Counted from the stretch's first letter, positions 1 through 7,241 are shown. The stretch: 7,502 bases of DNA from JAZKFT01 sp043760535 (GCA_043760535.1 JAYUOV010000336.1:1-7502); one strand, 5' to 3'. Notes: generated by a model from the letters alone, not told the origin. Numbers and translations are program-made.

Positions 1-2707
1 AGTTAATGTCCTGCTTACCAAACCTCCAGCTAAATTGTAAACGAAGTATTTGCGGATCTCTGCGACTAATGTTGCTTTGGTTAAAATAAGTATCAAAAGT
101 GTAAGTGTCGCGTAGTTTGGTACGGAATACATCATTCATACTAAGTGTAACCGATGCCGCTTTATTCTTCATAAATTCTTTCTTAATAGCTACATCCACA
201 CCATAGTTAGGGTTTACAAAACCATTACTACCGGCGGGTTGGCTGCCACCGCCGCCCCACATCATTCCACCACCACCGCCACCACCACGGCCACTACCGC
301 CGCCACCTACAGGCCTTACTGTTTTACCCTGGTAATCACCGTTTATTTGTATAGTCCAGCTGCTGGTTTTACCCAATTTGTAATTGGTATTTAATTTTCC
401 GTAAAAGCTAAACTGGCTATTGGTATTATTTACCCCAGCAATATTGCTATTATTAATGGTAGCGTTGTAAAAATTTAGGTTGGTAGTTACATCCCAAACC
501 TTAGTAATATTGTTTCTGCTGGTTAACTCTAGCCCATAACTGGTGCTGCTATTGGCATTAATATATGTACTGCGGTTTACCGTTTGGTTTGTAAACGGAT
601 TAAATGCAGTATCGAAAAAACGGGTAATGAGGTCGTTGGTTTTTTTAAAATAAACCGATGCTAAAAAACTATGGCTATTATTAAACTGGTTGCTATAATT
701 GGCTTCGAAGCTGTTGGTAAATTCTGGCGTAAGGCCGCTGTTTCCCTGGCTTATGTTCAGCGGATCGCTGGTAAAATCTATAAAAGGAATTAACTGGAAA
801 AAGTTAGGCCGGTTAATACGGCGGGTATAGTTAAACTGTACATCTTCTTTATCGCTAACCTTATAGCTTAAAAAAGCACTGGGAAAGAAACTAATGGGAA
901 AATCCACTTTAAAAGAAGTATCGCCTACCTTTCTTATTTGGGTACCATCGTAATTACTGCTTTCTGCCCTTAAGCCCACATTGTACCCAAAGTTTCCCTT
1001 TTTACCAGTATATGTAGCATATCCAGCAAATACCTGATCGGTAAATTCGTAATCAGTATTTAGTAAATCATTTGTTAAGTACTTATTAGCATTGTAATCG
1101 AAATAGCTGTTAATGTTGGTACTACTAAAATTTCTAATCTGTGCCCTTACACCTGCATCTATTTTTGAATTGTCTGTAATTGGGTTAGAATAGTCGGCCT
1201 GTATTACCACAAACTGGCTACTGCTGGTACTTACTGCATTTTGTTTAAACTCATTGCCCTTTGGTAAATTGTTGCTGAAAAAAGATTGTAATCCAAGATC
1301 GCTTTCATTGTTACTTCTGCTCTTGTTATAGTTTACATCGGCCGTCCACTCATGGCCTGCTTTTGCAAAGTTGTGCTTATAGCTTACGGTACCACCAAGG
1401 TTTCTAAATACGCCGTCCCCTATCGTTTTACGAAAAGCTGATTCTCTTTTTGCCGGATTATAAAAAGTATCATAGAAAAGATTGTTATTCTCGTTATTTC
1501 CAAATTCGCCACGTACAAATGTTCCAGCTACTGTTACTGTATTCCTATTATCAATAAAAAAATCCATTCCGGTTCTTACAAAGCCAAAAGCTCCGTTGGT
1601 GGTTCCGTTTATATCCTGCGTTATGGTAGAAGCTGCTTTGGCGCCGGCGGCCAAAAAGTTCGTATTTACATCGCTCCACGATTTTGATTTGCGTTGGCCA
1701 TATTGGCCATTTAGAAAGAAATTCACTTTTTTCTGGCGAATATTAAAGTCGCCACCAATATTGTATCGGGCCCGGGAATCTATACCGGCACGAAGTGATC
1801 CATTATAACCATTCTTACGATTTTTCTTCATTACCACATTTAAAATAGCGGCTGTACCACCACTTGCATCAAATTTGGCAGATGGGTTGGTAATTACCTC
1901 TACACTCTGAATGGCATCGGCAGGTATCTGATCCAGTGTTAAAGTAGTAGGGCGGCCATCTACAAAAATGGTTGGAGTGGAGTTACGAAGTGTTACATTT
2001 CCATCAATATCCACATTTACCGAAGGTATTTGCCGCATTACTTCTACAGCAGTTTGCCCCTGAGCTGTTAATGCTTTTTCTACATTAAAAATTTTACGAT
2101 CAATGCCCAAAGTCATTAGCGGTTTGTTGCCCACTACCGTTACATTGTCTAGTTGTTTGGCATCCTGCTCCAGTTTTATATTGCCAAGGTCTTTGTCGGC
2201 TATACTCATCATCTTGCTCATATCTCCGCCAAAAATTTTCCGTAGTTCCGTCATCATATTAACAGGTGGAGCAGTGCTTTTTTTGGTGGTATCTTTTGAA
2301 GGCGCTGCTGCACCGGCAAATATTTCCATCATTTTTTTCATTTGTTCAGGGTTAAGAAACGATACTTTTTGAACAAGTGATTTATATCCGATTGCAGATA
2401 TTTTAAGGGTATACTCACCCATGAAAGGTACATTATCTAAACTAAAGTCGCCATTAGATTCTGTAAGCTGTCCACTTATGGTTGTGTCTTTTTTAGTTCG
2501 TTTTATAAAATCGAATTTGCTGCTAATTAGCTGGATGCTGGAGGCATCGATGGGTTTGCCCGTAGTTTGATCTATAATTTTACCGTAGAATCTGCCATTT
2601 TGCATTCCGCCGCCCATTGCGGCGCCACCGCGGCCTCCGCCCATTTGGGCATTTGTTGTTATAAAAATTAATCCCAAAAGAACTGTTGTAAATAGCTTGA
2701 ATGTCAT
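1..2707 (-). CDS. Outer membrane beta-barrel (TonB-dependent receptor-like) protein, 3' end cut by window
   Basis: The frame is open for 902 codons from ATG at 2707 to the left edge with no stop; I translated it throughout. Residues 1-20 are a typical signal peptide (hydrophobic core, TNA|Q cleavage). Residues 23-34 are Gly-rich. Residues about 38-120 look like a carboxypeptidase-regulatory-like beta-sandwich (GRFYGKIIDQTTGKPI, then NGDFSLDNVP and LKISAIGYKS). A Met-rich linker spans about 122-170. The plug runs about 186-295 (VTVVGNKP, GIDRKIFNVEK, VMRQIPSVNVD, FVDGRPTTL, VEVITNPSAKFDASGG). The rest is an aromatic/Asn-rich barrel of the OMP_b-brl_3 type. The last visible residues, QFSWRFGKQDIN, resemble the final barrel strand, so only a short tail should be missing. 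Residues 801-822 form an extreme Gly-rich loop. Such proteins sit in the outer membrane and usually take up a nutrient or metal complex with TonB energy. No SusD-like partner is visible, so the substrate is unknown. No Shine-Dalgarno precedes the start, as is usual in this phylum. Confidence 0.93.
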   Translation of the reverse strand, partial: MTFKLFTTVLLGLIFITTNAQMGGGRGGAAMGGGMQNGRFYGKIIDQTTGKPIDASSIQLISSKFDFIKRTKKDTTISGQLTESNGDFSLDNVPFMGEYTLKISAIGYKSLVQKVSFLNPEQMKKMMEIFAGAAAPSKDTTKKSTAPPVNMMTELRKIFGGDMSKMMSIADKDLGNIKLEQDAKQLDNVTVVGNKPLMTLGIDRKIFNVEKALTAQGQTAVEVMRQIPSVNVDIDGNVTLRNSTPTIFVDGRPTTLTLDQIPADAIQSVEVITNPSAKFDASGGTAAILNVVMKKNRKNGYNGSLRAGIDSRARYNIGGDFNIRQKKVNFFLNGQYGQRKSKSWSDVNTNFLAAGAKAASTITQDINGTTNGAFGFVRTGMDFFIDNRNTVTVAGTFVRGEFGNNENNNLFYDTFYNPAKRESAFRKTIGDGVFRNLGGTVSYKHNFAKAGHEWTADVNYNKSRSNNESDLGLQSFFSNNLPKGNEFKQNAVSTSSSQFVVIQADYSNPITDNSKIDAGVRAQIRNFSSTNINSYFDYNANKYLTNDLLNTDYEFTDQVFAGYATYTGKKGNFGYNVGLRAESSNYDGTQIRKVGDTSFKVDFPISFFPSAFLSYKVSDKEDVQFNYTRRINRPNFFQLIPFIDFTSDPLNISQGNSGLTPEFTNSFEANYSNQFNNSHSFLASVYFKKTNDLITRFFDTAFNPFTNQTVNRSTYINANSSTSYGLELTSRNNITKVWDVTTNLNFYNATINNSNIAGVNNTNSQFSFYGKLNTNYKLGKTSSWTIQINGDYQGKTVRPVGGGGSGRGGGGGGGMMWGGGGSQPAGSNGFVNPNYGVDVAIKKEFMKNKAASVTLSMNDVFRTKLRDTYTFDTYFNQSNISRRDPQILRLQFSWRFGKQDIN

Positions 2708-3149
2708 GTTAAGTTGTTATTTTTTTTATTAACAATACAAACTTCTTGTAATTGAAGGTTAACCATCGTTAATTATTGATAAACGGTATTTTACAATTTA
2801 CGATTTGCAAGTATGATGAATTGAATTATAGAGGCAGAACACTGTAATTAAGTTGGGGATATACACGTAGAAAAACAAAATCGTTCAATTTAAAATGCCA
2901 CTCCCGTAAACAGGAACGTCTCTAACACTAATCTCTAAGCTAAAAAAGAAAAGCATGAATATTTTAAAACTTAAAACCTAACACATGGTTTTTATATTTA
3001 GGAAAACGCTTGCTCCATCTCCGTTAGTAGTTAAAAAATTTAAACTGTAACATGCAGAGAAAATGAAGTTCCTAAATGTGCTAAAGATTCCCCAAATTGA
3101 ATATTAAGGGATTGTAAATAGTGGGTAGATGTGCTTACCTGAAGTTATT
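2708..3149. other. Gene-free spacer between DUF445 gene and receptor gene
   Basis: This 442-base A/T-rich stretch must hold the receptor's promoter and 5' leader (minus strand) and the end of the DUF445 transcript. I find no open frame beyond about 21 codons on either strand and no clear RNA gene. The best promoter-like piece for the receptor on the minus strand is GAAGTTTG about 30 nt before the ATG (consensus TAnnTTTG). It has no TTTG at the expected distance upstream, so I do not call it. A weak 6-bp inverted repeat (GGTAGA/TCTACC, 3124-3129 with 3149-3154) overlaps the DUF445 stop codon but lacks a T tract. Confidence 0.6.
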
Positions 3150-3758
3150 CTACCGGGATGTAGCCAACGTAATTAAAATTTGAACCACCCCTATTAAAAA
3201 ACCAAGAACTGCCCCAATAACTTCCACAAACCGGAACTCTTTGGTTAAAATTTGATTGAGCATATCTTCCAACTTATCACTGCTAAAACCTTTTATTTTT
3301 TCAACTACAATTTTTTCCAGATCCAATTCATTTTTAAGATTGTTTACATAGTTTTTTAGCAAACCCGGCAACATGCTTTTTAATTCGGCCATAAAAACCT
3401 CTTTCAGTTGGTTTACTGTTTTATCGCCTATAAACATCCCAATTACAGGCATCGATTCTTTTAAACGAACTTTCAAAAACTCGTCAATGTGATTTTCTAT
3501 TTCAGGATAAATTTTTTCCAAATTATTGCTGCCAGTAATTTTTTCTTCTATGTCTTTAAAAGAAAGCAACTCCTGCCCTACTATTTTACCCAAGTTTTCA
3601 GCTATTTGTTGCTGCTTTTTAGGAAAAACGCCATGGAAAGTAATACCCAAAAACTTAGTTGGTAATTTTGGGTGAAAAAGCATTTTTAAAGCCATCCAAA
3701 TAGTTACCCAATGTATAAGGGCCGAAATAAACGGAATGGTATATAGCCAGAGACTCAT
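3150..3758 (-). CDS. DUF445 family membrane protein
   Basis: The product has 202 residues. Residues about 5-27 are a hydrophobic segment ending in the DUF445-like stretch WVTIWMALKMLFHP, followed by GITFHGVFPKKQQQIAENLG; family members usually show a TNxxAIxMLF-type core and a G(L/V)xPKRR-type basic turn. The middle (about 45-170) is charged and helical in character. The C-terminus, RFVEVIGAVLGFLIGVVQ (about 176-193), is a second membrane segment and matches the usual end of the family. The expected topology is two membrane anchors with a helical domain between them. The family (B. subtilis YheB, E. coli YjiN) has no established biochemical function, so none is assigned. The usual Asn of the first motif appears replaced by Ile. 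The start is the first ATG after an upstream hairpin and gives a complete N-terminal segment. The gene lies 62 nt downstream of tRNA-His on the same strand. Confidence 0.85.
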   Translation of the reverse strand: MSLWLYTIPFISALIHWVTIWMALKMLFHPKLPTKFLGITFHGVFPKKQQQIAENLGKIVGQELLSFKDIEEKITGSNNLEKIYPEIENHIDEFLKVRLKESMPVIGMFIGDKTVNQLKEVFMAELKSMLPGLLKNYVNNLKNELDLEKIVVEKIKGFSSDKLEDMLNQILTKEFRFVEVIGAVLGFLIGVVQILITLATSR

Positions 3759-3779
3759 AATAGTAAAAGGTTTTTAATG

Positions 3780-3810
3780 AAAAAGTCCCGAAACACAGTT
3801 CGGGACTTTT
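3780..3810 (-). terminator. Intrinsic terminator-like hairpin after tRNA-His
   Basis: The stem is a perfect 12-bp inverted repeat, AAAAGTCCCGAA (3781-3792) with TTCGGGACTTTT (3799-3810), around a 6-nt loop. In the minus-strand transcript it is followed by five U (from A 3780-3784), and it begins 10 nt past the tRNA-His 3' end. This fits a rho-independent terminator for the tRNA. The A/T ends of the stem make it nearly symmetric, so it could also stop transcription on the plus strand, although no plus-strand gene lies to its left within the window. Confidence 0.8.
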
Positions 3811-3820
3811 CTACAATTTG

Positions 3821-3895
3821 GGTAATCGAGGGGGCTCGAACCCCCGACCCTCAGAATCACAATCTGATGCTCTAACCAACTGAGCTACGACTACC
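3821..3895 (-). tRNA. tRNA-His (anticodon GTG)
   Basis: The minus strand folds into a full cloverleaf. The acceptor GTAGTCG pairs with CGATTAC (one G-U), and an extra 5' G (base 3895) faces discriminator C (3821), the G-1:C73 pair that identifies histidine tRNAs. The D arm is GCTC-AGTTGGTTA-GAGC, the anticodon arm TCAGA-TTGTGAT-TCTGA with GTG at 3858-3860, the variable loop GGGTC, and the T arm GGGGG-TTCGAGC-CCCCT. Without the extra G the length is 74 nt. The bases after C73 read CAA rather than CCA, so the tail must be added by the enzyme encoded divergently at 4124. Position 36 is G, so this tRNA should not be a MiaA substrate. Confidence 0.97.
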
Positions 3896-3909
3896 GTTTT
3901 ATTGGTTGG

Positions 3910-3941
3910 CAAAAATAAAGGAATTCATCTTTTATGAGCAA
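3910..3941 (-). promoter_or_regulatory. Bacteroidota-type promoter for tRNA-His
   Basis: On the minus strand TATTTTTG (3917 to 3910) matches the Bacteroidota -7 consensus TAnnTTTG exactly. A TTG (3941 to 3939) lies 21 nt upstream, with a second TTTG just beyond (3945-3942). The consensus spacing is about 19-21 nt. The -7 box ends 14 nt before the tRNA 5' base, which predicts a short leader for RNase P to remove. Confidence 0.7.
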
Positions 3942-4084
3942 CAAAAAAAGTGGGTTAGTAAAAAGTCTTCTTAAAAATAAAAAAATACAGATAATTTACA
4001 CAAAGAATCAACTAAATAAAGTTAGGATAAAAGATATTGGTTATAAAATGCTCGGCTGATATTGCCATTCTGCCTGCTATCTTT

Positions 4085-4116
4085 TTTGCCCATGTAAAAT
4101 ATTCGAAGTTAGTTTG
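4085..4116 (+). promoter_or_regulatory. Candidate promoter for cca
   Basis: TTTG (4085-4088) is followed after 20 nt by TTAGTTTG (4109-4116), which differs from TAnnTTTG only at its second base. Transcription would begin about 4-7 nt further on, at or just before the ATG at 4124, giving a leaderless or nearly leaderless mRNA. The match is by eye and one base off consensus, so it is a candidate only. It lies inside the 5' extension of the longest open frame and so argues against a start at 4037. Confidence 0.4.
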
Positions 4117-4123
4117 CAGTTCC

Positions 4124-5554
4124 ATGCAAATACCATTGAGCGATAAAGAAGCCTTCCTTTTTAAAAAAATAGCCCGTGCAGCAGCCGATAATGGTGTGGA
4201 GGTTTATGTTATAGGCGGCTTTGTACGTGATAAAATATTGGGAAGAAAAACCAAAGATGTGGATGTGGTGTGCATTGGCGATGGGATAGAACTAGCCAAT
4301 GCTGTGGCTCAAAAATTTCAGCCTGTACCTACTGTTTCATTTTTTAAAACCTTTGGTACAGCACAAATAAAGCTGAATGATATTGAGATAGAATTTGTAG
4401 GTGCCCGAAAAGAAAGTTATGTAACCGAAAGCCGCAAACCCGAAGTAGAACCCGGTACGCTGGAAGACGATCAAAACCGCAGGGATTTTACCATCAATGC
4501 ACTGGCTATAAGCCTTAACTGGGCTAACTATGGCTACCTCATTGATCCATTTAACGGCCTGGCCGATATGCAACAGCAAATACTAAAAACGCCACTGGAT
4601 CCGGAGGTTACTTTTAGCGATGATCCGCTGCGGATGATGCGGGCTATACGGTTTGCAGCACAGCTTAAATTTACCATTACACCGGGCACCTTCGAAGCTA
4701 TTAAAAAAAGTAAAGACCGCATTAAAATAGTAAGTGGCGAAAGAATTGCAGATGAACTGAATAAAATTATCATGACCAAAAGGCCTTCTGTTGGTTTTGA
4801 TTTGCTATACAAAAGTGGTTTGCTAAAAATTATTTTTCCACAAATGGTAGCCCTGGCCGGGGCTGAGTATATTGATGGCAAAGGCCATAAGGATAATTTT
4901 TACCATACCCTGCAAGTGCTGGATAATATTGCACCTCATACCGAAGACCTATGGCTGCGGTGGGCGGCCATTCTCCACGATATTGGGAAGCCTGTTACCA
5001 AGCGATTTGAAGAAGGCCATACCTGGACATTTCATGGCCACGAAGTAGTAGGCGGAAAGATGATTCCCAAAATTTTTACGCAGCTAAAACTGCCGCTTAA
5101 TGAAAAGATGAAGTATGTACAAAAGATTGTAACACTCCATCACCGGCCTATTTCGGTAACTAAAGAGAATATTACCGACTCTGCCATTCGCCGGTTACTT
5201 TTTGATGCAGACGAAGATTTTGAAGACCTGATGACTTTGTGTAATGCCGACATTACATCCAAAAATAAAACCAAGGTGCAGCGGTTTCAAGAAAATTTTG
5301 AGCTGGTAAAAAAACGCTGCAAAGAGGTGGAAGAAAAAGACCATATCCGCAACTGGGAGCCGCCTATTGATGGCGAGGCGATTATGAAATTATTTGGCCT
5401 TACACCAAGCCGTGAAGTGGGCGTTTTAAAAGATGCCATAAAAGATGCCATTATGGATGGCGTTATAGAAAACAATTACGATGCGGCATACGCATTTCTT
5501 TTAGAAAAGGCCCAAAAAATGGGGCTTCGTTTAGTTGATTCGTTGATTGGGTAA
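4124..5554 (+). CDS. cca: CCA tRNA nucleotidyltransferase with HD domain
   Basis: The product has 476 residues from ATG 4124. It adds or repairs the 3' CCA of tRNAs from CTP and ATP in the cytoplasm. The nucleotidyltransferase head shows GGFVRD (31-36) and the catalytic pair D45/D47 in KDVDVV. FVGARKESY (91-99) follows, then RRDFTINALA (119-128) and DDPLRMMRAIRFA (166-178), both standard for class II enzymes. The C-terminal half carries an HD domain: H261, HDIGKP (285-290), H304/H306 and LHHRP, all metal-site residues present, suggesting additional phosphohydrolase activity as in other HD-containing CCA enzymes (inference). The frame is open from ATG 4037, but the extra 29 residues have no family character, and homologs begin near the LSDKEAFLFKKIA stretch, so I chose 4124. 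The neighbouring tRNA-His lacks an encoded CCA. The last residues, VDSLIG, are encoded by an 8-bp repeat. Confidence 0.95.
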   Translation: MQIPLSDKEAFLFKKIARAAADNGVEVYVIGGFVRDKILGRKTKDVDVVCIGDGIELANAVAQKFQPVPTVSFFKTFGTAQIKLNDIEIEFVGARKESYVTESRKPEVEPGTLEDDQNRRDFTINALAISLNWANYGYLIDPFNGLADMQQQILKTPLDPEVTFSDDPLRMMRAIRFAAQLKFTITPGTFEAIKKSKDRIKIVSGERIADELNKIIMTKRPSVGFDLLYKSGLLKIIFPQMVALAGAEYIDGKGHKDNFYHTLQVLDNIAPHTEDLWLRWAAILHDIGKPVTKRFEEGHTWTFHGHEVVGGKMIPKIFTQLKLPLNEKMKYVQKIVTLHHRPISVTKENITDSAIRRLLFDADEDFEDLMTLCNADITSKNKTKVQRFQENFELVKKRCKEVEEKDHIRNWEPPIDGEAIMKLFGLTPSREVGVLKDAIKDAIMDGVIENNYDAAYAFLLEKAQKMGLRLVDSLIG

Positions 5555-5565
5555 TTCGTTGATTC
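5534..5565 (+). repeat. Four tandem degenerate 8-bp units (GTTGATTC)
   Basis: The units are GTTGATTC (5534), GTTGATTG (5542), GGTAATTC (5550) and GTTGATTC (5558), contiguous and in phase. The TAA stop codon of cca (5552-5554) lies in the third, most divergent unit, so the repeat covers both the end of the coding sequence and the start of the spacer. Confidence 0.8.
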
Positions 5566-5665
5566 GCTTTTGCTGAGATACCACCATTACACTGTTTTTT
5601 GCCAAAATAGCAACTTTTTCCAAAACCAATCCTTTTCAATTTTACTCCCGGTTTTACCAATAAAT

Positions 5666-5675
5666 AAATCAACTA
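5666..5675 (-). repeat. Inverted partner of the 8-bp repeat
   Basis: AATCAACTA (5667-5675) is the exact reverse complement of TAGTTGATT (5532-5540) at the end of cca, so the spacer is bounded by a 9-bp inverted repeat. Bases 5676-5689 (ATAAACAATTAACT) look like further decayed units. The segment between (5566-5665) has no gene and no clear promoter. The next start codon is at 5694. Confidence 0.55.
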
Positions 5676-5693
5676 ATAAACAATTAACTACCA

Positions 5694-6281
5694 ATGGCCA
5701 TTTTAAAATTCAGGGTATATTTAGAGGAAGACGAAAGCGTTTACAGAGATATTGTTATCCGCCACTCGCAAACATTTTTCGATTTGCACCAATGCATTCT
5801 CAAAGCTTACGAGTTTGATAATAAACACCAGGCCACTTATTACCGTAGTAACGATCAATGGCTTCGGGGTAGGGAAATATCGGTAGAAAAGTACGAGAAG
5901 GCTTACAAAGTTTCGCCATTGATAATGTCAGATACCGTAATTGGCAGTGAGATACAGCAGACAAACCAAAAATTTATCTATGTGTACGACTTTGGCAAAA
6001 ACTGGAGTTTTTTGGTAGAGTTGATTAATGTAACCAAAGAAGAAAGTAGTAAAATAACGTACCCATCTGTAAGCCGCAAAGAAGGCATTGGTCCACAGCA
6101 ATACGGTACCAAAGGTTTGCTAGGCCCTAAGTTTGCGGAGATAGAAGAGAAATATGATTTGAAAGAGGCTACCGAAGGTTTTGGCGAAGAAGGTGTGGCC
6201 GACGACGATGCAGAAAGTGACGAAGATAGTATGGGCAGCGAGGAAGCAGGTGATGACGATAATGGCCTGAGTGAGCTTTGA
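5694..6281 (+). CDS. pRiA4b ORF-3-like (IS1096 passenger TnpR family) protein with acidic tail
   Basis: The product has 195 residues. Residues 1-150 resemble the PRiA4_ORF3 domain: an opening beta strand (LKFRVYLEE), YRDIVI, then TFFDLHQCILKAYEF and KHQATYY. The most diagnostic part is YVYDFGKNW (96-104), the family's Y-DFG-x-x-W signature, followed by a YP...GIGPQQYG stretch (123-138). Databases call this family plasmid pRiA4b ORF-3 or 'IS1096 element passenger TnpR', but the molecular role is unknown, and nothing here shows recombinase activity or mobility. After K157 there is no basic residue: 17 of the last 38 residues are Asp or Glu, with Gly, Ser and Ala between, so the tail is probably disordered. 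The gene lies 139 nt after cca and ends 19 nt before miaA, so cotranscription with miaA is likely. There is no signal peptide or membrane segment, so it should be cytoplasmic. The start is the only early ATG that keeps the domain's first strand. Confidence 0.85.
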   Translation: MAILKFRVYLEEDESVYRDIVIRHSQTFFDLHQCILKAYEFDNKHQATYYRSNDQWLRGREISVEKYEKAYKVSPLIMSDTVIGSEIQQTNQKFIYVYDFGKNWSFLVELINVTKEESSKITYPSVSRKEGIGPQQYGTKGLLGPKFAEIEEKYDLKEATEGFGEEGVADDDAESDEDSMGSEEAGDDDNGLSEL

Positions 6282-6300
6282 TGATTCAATTTGCGTAAAA

Positions 6301-7230
6301 ATGACATCACAAATAAAACACTCCCCAAACACCATCGTTTTGATAGCCGGCCCAACAGCCGTAGGTAAAACGGCCATGGCCATTGCTATTGCCAAACATT
6401 TTAAAACATCTATTATTAGTGCAGATAGCCGCCAATGCTTTAAAGAAATGAGCATTGGAACAGCCAAACCTTCTGAAAAAGAACTAGCTGCTGTTCCTCA
6501 TTATTTTATCAACTCTCATACAATAGTAGAAAAAACAGACGTAGCCGTTTTTGAAAACTATGCTTTGGCTGCTGCAAATACCATTTTACAAACAAATCCC
6601 ATTGCCGTTATGGTGGGCGGTACCGGCATGTACATTCGTGCCTTTTGTAATGGATTGGATGCCATACCAGCAATAGACGAAACGGTACAAACTGAAGTAA
6701 GGAAAAACTACGAAGTAAACGGGCTGGAATGGCTACAAAAAACTGTGGCAGCCGAAGACCCTGAATATTTTAACAGTGGCGAAACACAAAACCCACAGCG
6801 GCTTACAAGGGCTTTGGAAGTAAAAAGAAGTACCGGCAAATCCATACGTAGTTTTCAAAACAAACAAGCGGTTATTAGATCTTTTAAAATTATTAAAATA
6901 GGACTAGAATTACCAAGACCGGAACTAAATAAACGCATACACCAACGTGTGGATACCATGCTAACCGATGGATTACTGAATGAAGTAAAACAGCTACTAC
7001 CCTACCAACATCTCAATGCGTTACAAACAGTAGGCTACAAAGAAATCTTCGACCATCTGAATGACCTCTGTTCTGTGGAAGCAGCTATAGAATTTATTAA
7101 AACCAACACCCGCCAATATGCTAAAAGGCAAATGACCTGGTTTAAAAAAGATGAAGACTTTAAATGGTTCAGCCCTTTTGAGGCAGATAAAGTGCTGGTA
7201 TATATTGCGGAGCAAATGAAGTTATTGTAG
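6301..7230 (+). CDS. miaA: tRNA (adenosine(37)-N6)-dimethylallyltransferase
   Basis: The product has 309 residues, the usual MiaA length. It transfers a dimethylallyl group from DMAPP to N6 of A37 in tRNAs that read U-starting codons, the first step to ms2i6A. The P-loop is GPTAVGKT (17-24). ISADSRQ (39-45) carries the presumed catalytic Asp42, in the DSRQ form I expect in Bacteroidota. IGTAKPS (52-58) and PHYFI (66-70) follow, then VGGTGMY (105-111). Further on are NPQRLTRALEVKRSTGKS, the GYKE motif, and NTRQYAKRQMTWFKK near the C-terminus, all typical tRNA-contact segments. The frame can be extended to a GTG at 6271 that overlaps the upstream gene by 11 nt. I prefer ATG 6301, which puts the P-loop at the usual distance from the start and follows an A-rich GTAAAA leader. 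The 19-nt gap to the upstream gene suggests one transcript. Confidence 0.95.
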   Translation: MTSQIKHSPNTIVLIAGPTAVGKTAMAIAIAKHFKTSIISADSRQCFKEMSIGTAKPSEKELAAVPHYFINSHTIVEKTDVAVFENYALAAANTILQTNPIAVMVGGTGMYIRAFCNGLDAIPAIDETVQTEVRKNYEVNGLEWLQKTVAAEDPEYFNSGETQNPQRLTRALEVKRSTGKSIRSFQNKQAVIRSFKIIKIGLELPRPELNKRIHQRVDTMLTDGLLNEVKQLLPYQHLNALQTVGYKEIFDHLNDLCSVEAAIEFIKTNTRQYAKRQMTWFKKDEDFKWFSPFEADKVLVYIAEQMKLL

Positions 7231-7241
7231 AAGTAGTTTTT

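Noticed and set aside
1482..2372. Two plus-strand open frames (1482-1808 and 2103-2372)
   Set aside because: They lie antisense within the receptor gene, whose own frame is continuous and shows recognisable domains throughout.
2720..2760. GAAGTTTG as -7 box of the receptor promoter
   Set aside because: The first base does not match TAnnTTTG, and there is no TTTG 19-21 nt upstream.
2985..3050. Short plus-strand ORF of 21 codons in the 2708-3149 spacer
   Set aside because: It is too short, has no ribosome-binding or promoter signal, and its length is expected by chance.
4037..4123. Longer cca reading frame starting at ATG 4037
   Set aside because: The 29 extra residues show no family character, the enzyme's usual N-terminus begins just after ATG 4124, and a candidate promoter lies inside the extension.
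6271..6300. GTG start for miaA overlapping the upstream stop codon
   Set aside because: It would add 10 residues before the P-loop that the family does not need. ATG 6301 gives the normal length and spacing.
5978..6467. Minus-strand frames over the acidic-tail gene and the start of miaA
   Set aside because: They are shadows. The Ser-rich runs are the antisense reading of Asp/Glu codons in the plus-strand gene.
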